A stretch of 64,000 nucleotides of DNA from Chimonanthus salicifolius (lineage: Eukaryota; Streptophyta; Magnoliopsida; Laurales; Calycanthaceae): positions 27,014,869 to 27,078,868 of the forward strand of contig CM023533.1 in NCBI GenBank assembly GCA_013350335.1, given 5' to 3'. Positions 34,987 to 48,350 of the stretch are shown here, one piece after another (the first letter of the stretch is position 1; each line of letters opens with the position of its first letter). The notes under the pieces are model-generated. The model was given only the letters and a program-made list of their open reading frames with translations, had not been told where the DNA came from and did not search any database. A program made the position numbers and the translations under genes.

Positions 34987-36768
34987 TGTTAAGTTCATTA
35001 ACGCTGCCAAGCTAAAAGGGGTTTGTATGTATTAGGGTCACAAATCTTATAATCATTTTTAATTATGTAATGTCCATTTTATTCCTTTTACTTCAAATGC
35101 TCAAAAACTTGTAATGCAATTATTATTGAATAGTGAATTTTATACACTGAGTTCTTCTCACGATGCACTAAACTTTAAAAGAAATTTCAATTTTGTCCAT
35201 ATTTACTTTTTCTCTTTTCCAAAATTAAAGGTAAAATTAAAATTTTCTTCTACAAATCTGCAATTTGTGTTTGAAAATTGATAGAGATACTCTTTTAGTT
35301 GGGTTTTCTTTTTTTCTTTTGGTGGGAGGGGGCTTATTTCTCATAGGCTACCATCCCTTTTCTTTCTCCTTATACTCTAATCGTTACTCTTAACTGTTTC
35401 AAAAAAAAAAATTGATAGAGATACTGGGTCAGTAAAACTGAATCTTGAGGGCTGACTCAGTTATGTAAGATTAATAAGTTTCATGTAAAAACCCATAATC
35501 CCCAAAGATAAATATTTACGTTGCTTGTCTTTGAAGTTTTGTAGTTCCTGTTTTTCATTTTTTTTTCCCTTGTCTGGGTCCATCAAGTACACTGCTCATT
35601 TGCCTTGCATATCAAGCAACCTTGAAATCAGCTCATCTGCAGCCCTCATGTCAAAAAAGAATCATGATTTTCAACATACCAGCTCAAAACCCATGTGAGT
35701 ATTCACCCTTTTCCATTCTTGTCTTTCCTTTTATTTTTCTGATCACAGTAATACAAACCCTTCTTCCATCTATCACCAATAAGAACTGAAAGTAAAACCT
35801 ATTATATTTATATATTCTCTCTCGATCTGTTCTTACATGTTTATCTTCAGAAATAAAATCTATAATCTATATAATGATGGGTTTCTGAAATACGTGAACA
35901 GCTATATTTCTTATTGGAAAAAAAGTCCTTAATTGTTTGTTTTAATTTGAATTAGGTCTTATTTTAGAAAGCTAATCACAATTAGGTCTATAATACGAAA
36001 TTATTGGTATTATTATTTTACTATATACAGATGAGTGCTTTTGTATGTGTCTTGTAACAGCTGTTTGAAGGCCGTTTCTTTGCTTTTGCTTTAGTTGCCA
36101 AGGCAGGGGAGAGCTTTAGAAAAACAATTGGTTTTTTTTTTTCACCGCTCTCTCTCTACATGCAATACTTAAATTGATTTAGATTTAAAGGTGTGTGCTT
36201 TTCCTTTTTCTCATTGGCTTCAGTTAAAGTAGAGAAAATTCTAGTGTTTTCCATGGTTAAAGCAGGTTTATAGCTCAACCTTGCAGTGACTGTTTCTTCT
36301 TTTCCTTCTTCCCCTCCTCTTCCTTTCACCGGTTTCAGATTCTCAAGAAGGGTCATTTCCAATTTCTGTTTGTGGTCCTTTCTTTGGGTTTTGTTGAATT
36401 ATTTTTTAATTAAAAAAACTGAATTCAATTTGAAGGAGACCGGTATTTTATCGATTTTCTATTTATTTTTGAACTTTTGGATTTGTGGGTTTTTAAAGGC
36501 GGATATTTCTCTTCTTGTTCTAGCATATAGTTATTACTACTTTATATTTTACGTTTTCCGACTTACCCTGTCGTACTGATTCAAACATGAATAACGGCTA
36601 CATTTATACTCAGTTTCTTCACATGATTTTCGTTCTGGTTCAAATATGTTGATGGGTTCTTATTCAACACAAGATTCACTCGAAGCAATTGGTGGACATG
36701 AGAACTGAATTGGCTCTGAGAGGTTATTTGTGTGATGAAAACAGGCTTGTACTCCATGTGAATTAGCT

Positions 36769-39700
36769 ATGAATAAGGGCAACGCAGGCTCGATTAGTAG
36801 CTCGGATCTCATCGATGCAAAGCTGGAAGAGCATCGGTTGTGTGGATCCAAGCAATGCCCAAGTTGTGGACACAAACTTGAAAGAAAACCGGTAAGAAAA
36901 TTGAGCAATAAATTTGAGTTCCTCAATGAAGATAGAAATTGGTAAAATTAAATAAATATGGGTTATGGTATTGTTGTTTTTGAATTTTACTTCCTAGTCC
37001 ATTTGGATTGGCTTGCCAACAAGGGACTAAAGGAGGGACATGAATTGTCTTTCGGGATTGCAGGATTGGTTAGGACTTCCAGCAGGAGTGAAGTTTGATC
37101 CAACAGATCAAGAATTGATAGAGCATCTCGAGGCGAAGGTCGAATCGGAGAATTCGAAATCTCACCCTCTCATTGATGAGTTCATTCCTACGATTGAAGG
37201 AGAAGATGGGATTTGCTATTCCCATCCAGAGAAACTTCCAGGTATGGCCGATCAATACGTACAAGATTCTTCTCTCATAAACCTCTGGAGAATATGAGGA
37301 AGACCCATCAAGTGTTTTTAAATACCCGAAATTGAAACTATTCCAGATTGATCAAAAGGATCTGATTCGGAGTTGTCCCGTGGTTTTTACCCTTCATATT
37401 GAAGGGGTTTTCCACATAAATTCTATGTGTTTCTGTGTTGTTGTGTGCTTGATTTATTTTTCAGTTGATTGCTTCCATCATCATCATCATTGTTATTATT
37501 ATTATTATTATGGCTACTGGATTTGTGGGATAGAGAAATTTGTGTTTTCCCAAAAAATTTATTCAACTACGAGTTATTTCTTTTGGTCCAATCTCTCCAA
37601 AACAATTACATCTCTTAGATTTAGCAATGTCTGCTTATCTTGCAGGTGTTACAAAAGACGGTCTGAGCCGGCACTTCTTCCACAGGCCTTCCAAGGCCTA
37701 CACCACTGGAACAAGAAAGAGAAGGAAGATACAAACCGAATGTGATCTTCAAGGGGGTGAAACCAGGTGGCACAAAACAGGAAAGACAAGGCCTGTAATG
37801 GTGAACGGGAAGCAGAAAGGCTGCAAGAAAATCCTTGTCTTGTATACCAACTTTGGAAAGCACAGAAAGCCTGAAAAAACCAGCTGGGTAATGCACCAAT
37901 ACCACTTGGGTCAACTTGAAGAAGAGAAGGAAGGAGAGCTTGTAGTCTCCAAGATATTCTATCAAACACAACCAAGGCAATGCAATTGGTCTGATAGGAG
38001 TGCAGCTGGAGAGGGAAGTGACCATAGAAGGGAGACTGGAGCTGGGAGCTCTTCTTCCAAAGAATTTGGTCAGAGAGAGGAACTCTCCGGTGCCGGGATC
38101 TCTAGCTACACTGCCATGGATATTCAACAACTGAAATCAGATAATTTCAGCTTTGCCCCATTCAGGAAGAGCTTTGATGAGGTAAAAAAACCATATCTAA
38201 GCCATAAATAATAACCTTCGTAAGAAAATAATCATCCACCAAAATCATCCTCATCACAACCAATGATCCCATATTTTCACCAGGATAATCATCCCAAGCT
38301 AATATTTTTTTATAATCAAGGTGTCCAAACCTCTTAGAGCATTCGACTAATTCTTAGAGTATATGTGGCCCTTTGAAGTGGATTGGGAATCGAACTAAGG
38401 ACTCCCGCTTCCTGAGGCGAATTCCTATTCGTCACTCGAACCCCATCATCCCACGCTATTATGATCACATTTTTCTATTTATGTCTTGTTATGTGGTGAA
38501 AAATTACACTATGATTCATTCAGTTTACCATAAACTGTTGTGAGTGGGATTTCAAACAGCTGCCTAAAGTGAGATGATATTTCGGAAGTCCTATTAGGAA
38601 TCGACACTAGGGAGATGATTATGCCAGTGATTCTCTTCAATAAAAGGTGGTTTCAGATTTCAAAAATCCAGTCACAATCTGCATTACATTTTTGTATTCA
38701 AATTCTATATTTCTGTTTTTGTTTTGTAACTTAAAATTCAAATCTAACAAAATCTCTTTGGATTATTTTAATGATCTAAGAGATTCTCTTATTTACAAAC
38801 CATGTTGATGATCAACAGATTATTAAGAGAACGAAAAGTTGAATATATTTCTGACTAGAAGTTACTCGATGCTTGTTTTAGTTCAATAAACTTTAGTCGA
38901 TTCATCAAGCCTATACATGGCCTTTTTTTTTTAATATGGGTATCTCCACTGCACATTGGAGGTGAGATTGAGCCCATGAGAGGAAAGAATCGACCTAGGT
39001 AAGTTGATGGAAAGTAACTTCATAGAAAGTGCTCTGGAGGGATTCTAAAAGAATCAAACTCAAGACCTCGCTTTAAGAGACGAGCTTGACCTCCTAGTGT
39101 TTTTTGCTTCTGCATTTTCTTCCACTTCCTTTTTTTTTTTTTTTTTTCAAACTTTATGCTACAATAGCAGAAGTAAAAAACCAAATCTCCAACTAAGAAC
39201 TTGTTCATTTGATCACCTATCAATCAATCAGTCTATTATATTCCAATGACTAACACTCACCAAACATTATTAGAATGCTAACCTGTTTACAAATGAGAAG
39301 CAAGACAAAGTGAAACATGATTTATAGTGTTTTTTTGAATTTACGTGTGGACAACAGCTGAAAATGCTAACATAAAACTCCCACAGGTGATACTCACTAC
39401 CCTTAAAGTACACCAAGTTAGGCATGGAGGCTCGAACTTGGCATCCTCCCACTTTCTGATATGGGAGGTTAACCAGTTGAACTACACCCATGTAGGTGAT
39501 CTATAATGTTTCCCACGTTATAATGGAAGTATTTATAGTTAGGACTCGCTTGTGAAAATGAAAAAGATCAATCTACCGAAGTAAACTTGATTTACATCAT
39601 TGACTCAAAAGTAGCACATACACAAGCCAACAAGAAGGATAAGAAGAAAAGAGAAGCTCATCAGTTGCCTCACCGTTTACTCTTGAAATTTACAAGATAT

Positions 39701-39876
39701 GTAGACTAACTTCACATCAGTCCACCTTAACTTGTGGGAGTCATCTTCTTCATCACCATCATATTAATATAATTGCTATCTTCAATTCTTCATCAGTATA
39801 TCCATCAAAAGATATCACAAACTATTTGAAATAATAAAGGAAAAATAAAAGAGAGATGAGAATCATTTCAGGGAAA

Positions 39877-39912
<36 letters not shown>

Positions 39913-42900
39913 GACTCACAAGGAGATGACTAGCAAACTGTTTGATTGTTCTCTTTGGGTATTCGAAGGTAAGAGAGGCCTCAAGTGGCACGTGCGAGGA
40001 GAAAGAAGAGCAGGAGCAACAAAGGCCACATCACATGGCAAATGAGCAGCCCCACCATGGAGTTTCAACTACAGCCTTCCAAGTCAGCAATCCTTCTAAT
40101 CCAATCTCTACCATCATTTCTCCTCCTCTCCATCAATCCTCCATCCTTCTTGATGATCCCTACCAGGTTTCAAGGATGATCCTTCAAAACCAAAAATTTC
40201 AGGTGCCCTTCTACATTGACATTTTCTTCTTTTTTTATTTAATATGACATGTCATGAAGTGGATCCCCACCATATTATATCTATAATAATAGAGTATCTC
40301 AAAGTAAAAAAAAATGGAAGTAAAATTGATTGTCAGTGATTTGATTTACTCACTCTTGATTTTGACTTATTAATTTGATGGTTAAAAATAGTCTTTAGTT
40401 TTTAATATGTTCATTTTAAAATACTGTAAAATTATAAATTTAATATAATAATGTTTATTGGCTCATATGATTTTATCTAATAAAATAATAATATCTATTA
40501 CAGTTCTAAAGTAACATAGATATGTTACAACACGCATATCATTTTTCTATTGTGAATAAAGTCTTGTGTGATTATTTAAAATCTGTTGAATACAAAGAGA
40601 TTTAACTTTCACCTCTATTTGATTGTTTTGGTTTCCTTTAGATGGGTCATAACAAACAATATCTTACAGTAGCTAAAAGATTTGAGGATAAGAAACACAA
40701 ACTAATTACTTTATATTAAATTTAATATTCTCTTAGGGTTTTGATTTAGACACCAGTGGTTTTTATAACATCAAACATTGACTCATCAGAAAATAAGAAA
40801 TTAAGTGTTTTCCCAATCTTACCCTTTTAGAATAAGGTGAAATAATAATTTTGTAATTACATGACAAAGTTATTGGAGAAGAATCGATTTAAATAATAAA
40901 ATTTTCATTTTTTAAGACGATGTATAATACTGGTGCCTAAATAAAAACCATTCTCTTATACACATGCTTCTTATTACTTTTAGAATTGGGTATCCGGTCA
41001 AAAGGCTAGCCCATTAGGTATATCTCCCTCTTCACAACCAATGTAGGACTCATTCGCTGCTCCAATAATCCCTCCCTCGAACGAGGCCTCTCCGGCGGAT
41101 AGAACCTCGCTAGCTATCCCGTCCGGCTATGAGATCCCTGATTCCACATGTATTGGTTTGGTGATATGGATCTGATATCACTTCTTAAGACTTGGTATCC
41201 AGTCCAAAAGGCTAACCCATTAGGTGACATGACTCAAGTCCTTTATAAGTCCCTAAATATCCCTCTTCATAACCAATATGAGACTCACTTCGCATTGCCC
41301 CAACAATTACATCCCACTTATCCAATTAAGGAAAAATAAAAAATTGATAGATACTCATCCGAACTAAAGATATCATGTGGTGCCTTTATTTGAGCTCAAT
41401 ATTTTGATATACATATCACTATTCTTTTCATGACCAAGGTGTCTCGGGCTCTTAGAGTACTCAACTAATCTTTGGAGTATCACCAGATAGATAATTCTAC
41501 AGAGAGTGACTTTTTGAGGTGGAGTGGGAATCGAACACAGGACTTCCAGTTCTTAAAACAAGTTCCTGGCCATCACTCCAACATCTTTGAGTTAGATATA
41601 CATATCATTGTAAATTAGTATCCCAGTGACACCACTTGAAATACCATCTGATATCTCAAATAAAACCACTCAAAATTGCAAAAATAAAGAGAAAATGACC
41701 AATTCATGGGCCATCATTGCAATTATACCACTTGTTTTAGGGCATGGACCTCCAATCAGTGCAGGCACTTAAAAACATTGTTCCGATATGAACCTCCAAT
41801 AAGTGTACTCCCTCACATGAGACTCACATTTTTTTTTAAAATGGTTGATATAATAGATAATAAGGGGCACCAGATGTGCAAATACAAAGAAGGAAAGCAA
41901 ATAAACAAGTTACAAAGGAAAGAGTGTGTTGATCTAATCTGATGTTTTACATGAGACTCACATTGACTTGGAGGTATCTGCGGATGCCAATAAAATCATC
42001 ATGGTTAAAATAATTTATTTTTTCAATTGTTTATAATTTTATAAAATAGAAGTTTTTTCTGTACACCACGGCTTACAATATTTTTCAGTTTTTAAAACAC
42101 TTGTTATTCTTTTCAAATTCAATTAAACAAATGCACTTTACAAGAAATTCCCATGTAAAATCATTGGTTACATTCCCATGCAATATGACTGAACTATATT
42201 ATCTTCCTTTAGGAGATTTTTTTTTTCTGTGCAATATTATAAATGTAGAATCCAATCAGAAGACTAAATGAAGGAAACTTTTCATCATTTATAGGGTATT
42301 TTTATTTTTTACTTGTTTTATGTTATACATAATTATGAACATCCATAAAGCATTTCTATTGAATCATATACAATGTTTATGACATGATCTGGGAATGTTG
42401 ATGATATACCAAATAATATTGTATGGCTGATAGCATAATATTTTTCTTTTTTCCTCTCTTCATTTGTATATATGAACAATAATTTTCTTTCTTAGTTCTA
42501 TGATGTTCCGATCTAAATTTTATTTCGCAAATGCAGCAACAACATCACCATCATAAACTGGCAGAAAGATCTGCTTCTGGGTTGGAAGAAGCTGATAATG
42601 GGGTGCACTTCAGCTGACATGAAAGAAGTAAGTGAGCTTTTAACCCTGAAATCCATGAAGCTTGTGTCTAACTCATATCAGACAAAAAAAAACAGCGGAA
42701 ACAGAAGGCATAAAAGGGAAAGGCAAAAGAGAAAAACCCAACTTTTCTTTGAGTTAGAGAGAGAGAGAGAGCAGAAGACTTCCTTTCTTCTTTTCCTTTT
42801 TCTCATTTGTTTTATGGGTTTTGGGTATGATAGCTACCAGTAGTATAATAAGACCACCTACTGTTGAGTGGAACAAAAGCAAAGACAACAAAGATAAAGA

Positions 42901-45383
42901 TAGATAGTAAGTGACCACCTAATGTTGAAATCAACTGATACATGTCAGGCTTGGCCCCATTAATATTGGAAAATTGGATACCATCTGCATATTTATATGA
43001 TGGAAAATGTATGAACTGATCCAACAATCAGTCAGTGTAATCGAATTTGGCCTGAACTGACATGTATAAAATTTTAATTTTAAAACCATATTGAGGTGAA
43101 ACTTGGAGAACCACATTATGGGGCCTCTTCTCTCAAGTCGAACTGTTGAATCACCATTGTGGGTCGTGATCGATACAAGACCAAGTGAGGTTTGAATTTT
43201 ATTTTTTGATAAGTGAGGTATTTAGGATTCTTAGAGCATCTTACTACGTCTCAGATGTGTGCAAGTCTTCCTATCCATAGAAACTGGGTAACTTTACATG
43301 AAGTAACCTTTTAGAGTGGAGTGAAATCGAATTTAAGATTCCTGAGGTGTGTTCCTACCATCACTTCAACCCCTTTGAATAAGGTCTTAAATTATTATTT
43401 GCAGCTTTATGGAGATCTTGCATTTCAATGTCGGCTGACGAAGATCGATCATCTCAGTACAACATTTTTCATGACTCTATTCTGATTCATATTTGCAAGT
43501 GTACTGTGCTGAGTTGTCATGGGTGATTTGTGATCACCTGCCCAAGAATGCTTGCAAAATTCTAATGGGGTGAAGCGGATACTGTTAATTCTAGAATTGG
43601 AGTAAAACTGAAAAAAGATTGCTTGAGTCACATACCACACTATCTTTAAGATAGGGTTTGCTTCCATCAGCGAATCGCTTTAGCAAGCAACTAGTTCTCA
43701 ACAAATCTGCCTTCAGAATTTCTCAAGCTTAAATTAAGTTTATAATTCGATTATCACCCAAAAATTACATAAAAATAGTTATGAAAATAGAAATATAATG
43801 TTTTGAAAATCCAAAATACCTTATAAAAAACTATTCAAAACCATCTATTTATAGACATTAACTATCTCTATGATACCCTCTAACGGGATCTGAGGCTCCA
43901 AACATTCGCATAACCCTTTAAATCAATGGACAAAGATCAACTTAATCACAAGCTGTTAACTCATAATTTAACCATAAAATTAAAGGTAAAAATCAAGTCA
44001 TGACTCACAACAATCATATTAGAATATATAACCATCGATATCTTGTGAAATGAACTTTTAATCAGTTGACTACTCCAGAATCAACTTCATTGTTTTTAGA
44101 TGCCATTCTCCACTAACTTTCCATATGTTATGAGTTAGGCTAATGAGAAACACTAACGAGACATTTCCTTAGATTGATTGTGAGTCCTATAAATGTAGAT
44201 TCATCTAGGTGATTATATGGATATGGAGCATATAAAGTTTCACTATGATCCAGGCTATAAAATATCGGTTTTTAAATTTTGATGAGTATAACCCATCGAT
44301 TTCTAAGAGTTTAAAATTAAAGGATAAAATCATCAAATAGAGGTAAAACTTCATACAAGAACACTCATATATTCTTCTTTACATCAGATCCAACAAAATG
44401 GACCATAAAATCCATTTTTAAAGTGTGTATCCCTATCTATTGAGACACAACATGTCTTAGTGGAGTTTTTATATGTTATTGTAAGGTTCTTAAAGATTGT
44501 CTTATCTTTTTTTTTGAAACATTTAAAGATTGTCTAAATCATGGAATTGAAACCTGACTATCTGGCGTGACATGTTTTTGAAGAGAGAGAGAGAGAACCA
44601 TTTTCACTATGAATTCATAGTTAATCCTTTAGACAATTATTTTAAGCCATTGGTTGATTTTTATCTTTCTGAGTCGTGTGGGTGATGCAAGACTGGACTG
44701 CTTGGTCGAGTTGGGTTTGACTTAGTAGACTTATTATAATGACTCAGCCAACTAGCTGTAGACAGCATGAATACATGAATCGCCTCGGCGAGTGTTTTGT
44801 CCAAAGGACCTGAACCCCTAGGCAAAATTCAAAATTTAAGCTAATAATACTCTACAGACAAAAAGAAGTTAGGGATAATCTTTTCCTCTTAGCCATAACA
44901 TCCTTACTTGAGCTAATTCAAATTAAGAAAAAGAAAGAACAGAAGAAAAGCCTCGTTTGGAGGAAGATAACAACAGGATCTGCCTTTCTTTTTTGGTTTT
45001 CAAATTGGTGCTACTAAAGGATGAAACCCTAAGTGCCTCTTTATTTGTTGGTTCCCTTTTAGACCATACCCTAACTTGAACTCGAACTCATGTGGGTTTT
45101 TTTAAAGAAAGAAATAAAGATACAAATGAAGCCTTTTCTTTGCATGGTCTTGTATCAATAGGCATGCAAGAAATACTCATTCCAAAAGCCCACTTAAACA
45201 AGAAACAAGAAGGAAAAGAGAAAGATAATGAAGAGAACTTTCCGCTTATATTGAATTGCATACATCCTAATTTTTCTATGCATACCCATATTGCAGGAGT
45301 CATCAATGGCAAACCCTCAAGAGACAGACTGGCTAAAGTACTCGTATTGGCCTGACCCAGACAACCCAGATCATCATGGGTAG
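36769..45383 (+). CDS. NAC075: NAC-domain transcription factor, ANAC075-like, with exon 5 frameshift
   Basis: Plant transcription factor; in Arabidopsis ANAC075 acts upstream of the vascular/secondary-wall NAC regulators. Exons: 36769-36891, 37064-37241, 37646-38181, 39969-40202, 42537-42627, 45297-45383. Exon 1 begins [20 protein letters not shown] and has a CPSCGH motif. Exons 2-3 hold the NAC domain: subdomain A ([18 protein letters not shown]), C ([15 protein letters not shown]), D ([19 protein letters not shown]), E ([14 protein letters not shown]). Exon 4 has NPISTIISP as in ANAC075. Exon 5 reads RSASGLEE in frame, then an extra base shifts the frame. It stops at 42615-42617 (383 residues), while the +1 frame reads [11 protein letters not shown] and joins exon 6 ([17 protein letters not shown]), matching the family C-terminus. 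The intact form would be about 415 residues. Introns 3-5 hold SINEs. Confidence 0.94.
37480..37511. repeat. (CAT)n/(TTA)n microsatellite
   Basis: Short trinucleotide runs in NAC intron 2. Confidence 0.8.
38306..38444 (-). mobile_element. SINE copy 2, with near-perfect TSD, in NAC intron 3
   Basis: Same family as 41419-41594. The minus strand carries the B-box word gttcgattccca. Flanks are atcatcccaagctaatat (38288-38305) and atcatcccacgctattat (38445-38462), 16 of 18 identical. The A-tail side is at the lower coordinate. Confidence 0.75.
38930..39110 (-). mobile_element. Possible tRNA-derived SINE fragment
   Basis: In NAC intron 3. Words 'ggattctaaaagaatcaaac' and 'tcaagacctcgctttaagag' have the spacing and look of a reversed B box (antisense to the gene) with flanking SINE body, but no duplication was found. 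Confidence 0.35.
39315..39500 (-). mobile_element. tRNA-derived SINE, different family, in NAC intron 3
   Basis: On the minus strand it has gttcaactggttaacctcc (tRNA-like left end with A box) followed by ccaagttcgagcctccatg (B box, GTTCGAGCC). A T run on the plus strand at 39331-39337 is the A-tail. Fits an Au-type SINE layout. Confidence 0.55.
39880..39909. repeat. (GA)n microsatellite
   Basis: GA run about 60 bp upstream of NAC exon 4, close to its splice acceptor region. Confidence 0.95.
40985..41320 (-). mobile_element. Duplicated fragment of a small LTR (TRIM-like)
   Basis: In NAC intron 4. Words ggtatccggtcaaaaggcta (40988) and ggtatccagtccaaaaggct (41188) begin two related stretches. 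Each continues with 'cccattaggt' and later 'aaccaatrtrrgactca'. The latter is the reverse complement of the common plant LTR phrase 'tgagtcccacattggtt', so this is probably LTR debris on the minus strand. Confidence 0.5.
41419..41594 (-). mobile_element. SINE copy 3 with perfect 13-bp TSD, in NAC intron 4
   Basis: Best-preserved copy in the window. The minus strand reads gagtgatggccaggaac (A-box region), tgttcgattcccactcc (B box), and a 3' end gacaccttggtcatgaaaa. Flanked by gatatacatatca at 41406-41418 and 41595-41607. 176 bp. The 3' end matches the SINE at 18925-19091. Confidence 0.85.
43205..43376 (-). mobile_element. SINE copy 4 in NAC intron 5
   Basis: Shares with copy 3 the words ttcttagagcatc, ctttttagagtggagtg (as ccttttagagtggagtg), aatcgaat and taccatcacttcaacccc. 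Both flanks contain tttgaat, a possible worn target-site duplication. Confidence 0.65.
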
Positions 45384-46081
45384 GAGCACAAATACTTCCT
45401 TTTAGGGTTTTGGGTAAGGTCTGCTGGTTCTACTAACCCGACTGTATAATAATCCAAGTTGGAAAAAATAGAGAAAAAAGTAAGAAAGGATTAAAAAAAA
45501 AGCTAGAAGGATGAAGAAAAGAGAAAAAAGCAAAGCTGCTGTTGCTTGAAAATAGAAGGGAAGCCAAGTGGCTAGAACAAAAAATCATGCAATGAAATCA
45601 TCGCTGCCATCATTACTATAGTCATCATTACCACCTATTATTATTATAATTATTATTATTTTTGTTTCTTGTCTAATATATCTATTGTTTCCCCTTATGT
45701 TCACACGCAGAAACCAAAGGGTTTGTGCTAATTGTTTTTGCTACTGTTGTTAGATAATGAGAATTTCAGGGATCTTTTAGGTTTTCAAAGGGTTCATGAT
45801 GTTTTATTTCTAGAACAGGTATGTGGGTACATTTCATTGTTCTTTCTTATTTCGAACATTTGTTTATAGATTATAATTTACAGTTTATGAAAATATAATC
45901 TCTCTCTCTGTTTCATAATCCAAATTGAATTTTATGTTGAATATGTCTCTAGTTTGATTTTTTACTTTTGTATCAGTAAACATTAGAAAATATGCAATTT
46001 GTTCTATTTTTTTAATACAAGGTTACTCATGTCACACATGCCACAAAAGATCCGAACTTCTCAATCATATTATTATAAAAA

Positions 46082-46408
46082 GGCCAGTGATCCTCCCATG
46101 GGTATTTTGTGTCTTACGACACGAGTTTTAGTGTATTCTCGATTTTCCCTTCACATGAACAGTAAAATTTTGATGAACTGATTTTTACTGTTCATTTGAA
46201 TTTCAGCGAGTTGATTTGAAATTTCAGAGAGCCGAATTGCACTGTTCCTGAATTTTGGCTTGCCGACTTGCAATTTCGGCAAGCCGATTACATTGTTCAT
46301 GAATTTTGGCATTCTTTTTTCTTCGGTACGACAGGTGGAGGGCAAATTGGGCATCACAGTAAAACCTGTGTCTGTATACACAAAATACCCGTGTGAGGAT
46401 CGCTGGCC
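46082..46408. mobile_element. hAT-like MITE with long inverted repeats
   Basis: Left end ggccagtgatcctcccatgg and the reverse complement of the right end ggccagcgatcctcacacgg agree over about 50 bp, continuing with ggtattttgtgt and then cacgagtttta / cacaggtttta. Flanks tataaaaa (46074-46081) and tagaaaaa (46409-46416) match 7 of 8. 327 bp with no coding potential. Confidence 0.85.
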
Positions 46409-46993
46409 TAGAAAAATATGAAGGTTAATAACAGAAGAAGTAGGTTCCCACACCTTGATAATATGACTACAAACCGCTGGAGTGGGCTCCAGGTTTCCCC
46501 TGGGTCTTAAAAAAAAACTAGGTTCTTGAAAATCTAAAAATCTTTGTATGAGAATTGAGATCTTACTAGGAAAATTTTATAGCGTGGAATGGAGAAGGCA
46601 AGTGTGCATATCATCTTTGAAGGGTCTTTTTTTTTTTTTTGAATTAGTTACTCATGTTTAATAGAAAAATCAGTTATTTATTGAATAACAAAAATATCAC
46701 CTTTGCAAGGTGATTTAACGCTTTTCTATTCTCTACAATAAATAGTTTTTTTAAATTTTCTTCTTACAGTCACGTTCTAATGCTCTAGATTGGAGGGTTT
46801 TAAGCTTTAAGAGTTGGCCTTTAGGAGATGTAGGCTCTTAAAATAATAGGACATTTTATTTAGCTTCTGTTCCCTATAAAGGATGCTGTTTGTTGCTTTA
46901 TTCTATTCTAAATAGAGCCTTTTCAGATGTGATCGGTCTTTATTTATAGGCATTGTGATATAGAAATACTATTATTATTTTTATAATAAGAGT

Positions 46994-47179
46994 TACTCTC
47001 CCTTTTATCTCAATTTTATTATCTTATATGAATTTTAAAATTATCTCAAAATAGTTGTCTCATTTATATTGGAATAATATAAAGTGTATTGAAAATGGAT
47101 AAGATCAAATGAAGTGCTAGTCTTATATATAGAGTTTCTTAAAAAATATAAATGTTTCAAAAATAGGATGGAGGGAGTA
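46994..47179. mobile_element. Stowaway-like MITE, copy 1
   Basis: Ends tactctcccttttatctc and (reverse complement) tactccctccatcctattt, bounded by TA. This matches the CTCCCTCCGT-type ends of plant Stowaway/Tc1-mariner MITEs. Interior words such as ttatatgaattttaaaatta and gatcaaatgaagtgctagtc recur in the copy at 50707. Confidence 0.75.
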
Positions 47180-48350
47180 TTAATTTTTTGTGTCAATTTA
47201 TCAATTATTTAAGTGATAAAAAGATACACTACTGTCTTAGTTATAAAAAACACGAATTTTCTTATTATTTTCTTACTCGTTGGCATCAATATGTTCTTCT
47301 AGCATTTGAGGACAGGTACGATATCTTTAGACAGCCCGTTTTGTATATTTTGGTTGCACAGTTGGTGATCTACATTGTTGTCATGAGTCCCAACCTCATC
47401 TAATGGAAACACTTAAACCAATTAGATTAATAATCAGGACATTAAATTTTATCATGTTTTATTTTTATTTGTTAGTATATAATGTCATTTTTTTTGTAAG
47501 TGATCATTGTTTAAATTATTGAACTTCATTTAAACACTATAGCATTCTTTTATTTTGAACACCAATGCATTCAATTATTTCATCTAATTAATTCTTGAGG
47601 CATAAAGATAACCGATCTATATCCTCGTGCCTCGATCACCTAAAGGATTGGACAAGGGTAGCTTCATATTGATGGATTTTTATATATAGAATTGAGTGAT
47701 GAATTTTGAAATATATTTATGTTATAGATGATGTTGATGAAAGAGAAAGAGAGAGAGCAACGTGCATGGCTGATCGCCTTTTCATTTTTTTTATTGGACG
47801 CGTCCATGAAGAGCAACTACTTGAGTCGGTATGTTTGTACATAGGAACCTTCAACCTTCATAGCAGTTTCTCGAGGAATGAAGAGCACAAAGGTATTAAG
47901 TATTAAAATTATTTGGCCATTTTAGAATAACTAGAAAAAAAAAGAGAAGAAATTTGATCCCCCTCAAAAATTATTTGATTAAATTCTATGAATTGTAATC
48001 CTCATAAGCACTTGCCATCCAAATGGTCTTGTTAATGGGCCACCCATTTAACTATTAATTGGCCCAAATACAATGGTTAGTTACTTCAAATTATCATATA
48101 AAACTCCCTGAATAAAATCAACAATAGATGTGGGAAAAGATAGATCAAAAGAAAACAATCGATCCAAAGGTAACAGTATAGATACTATAATTGATAAGTG
48201 TTCATTGTTACAATCATAAAAAATTGAAGGTCCTATCATATAAGTGAAAGATTGTCCATCCATAAAAGTTAATTTGTTTTTTTTTTTTAGAATTAAGTTT
48301 ATATAAATAAGATAAATGACTAATAGATTTTTTTTTATTGATATTTTTCT

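Larger units (their letters stand above)
27553..36768. other. Intergenic region between LeuRS and the NAC gene
   Basis: No credible gene in about 9.2 kb. 27553-27700 is likely the LeuRS 3' UTR. Repeats inside are listed separately. 29310-30050, 31260-33140 and 34996-35580 hold only AT-rich, stop-filled sequence. 35580-36768 probably contains the NAC promoter and leader: CT-rich tracts at 36120-36160 and 36290-36325, and a 3' splice site-like gatgaaaacag just before the start codon. Confidence 0.6.

Noticed and set aside
36286..36579. 97-codon open frame before the NAC start
   Set aside because: Pyrimidine-rich leader or intron sequence giving a low-complexity F/L-rich product with no homology.
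37332..37745. 137-codon plus-strand open frame
   Set aside because: It runs through NAC intron 2 in a frame different from the true exon 3.
37621..38130. 169-codon antisense open frame
   Set aside because: Shadow of NAC exon 3, whose plus-strand reading matches the NAC domain.
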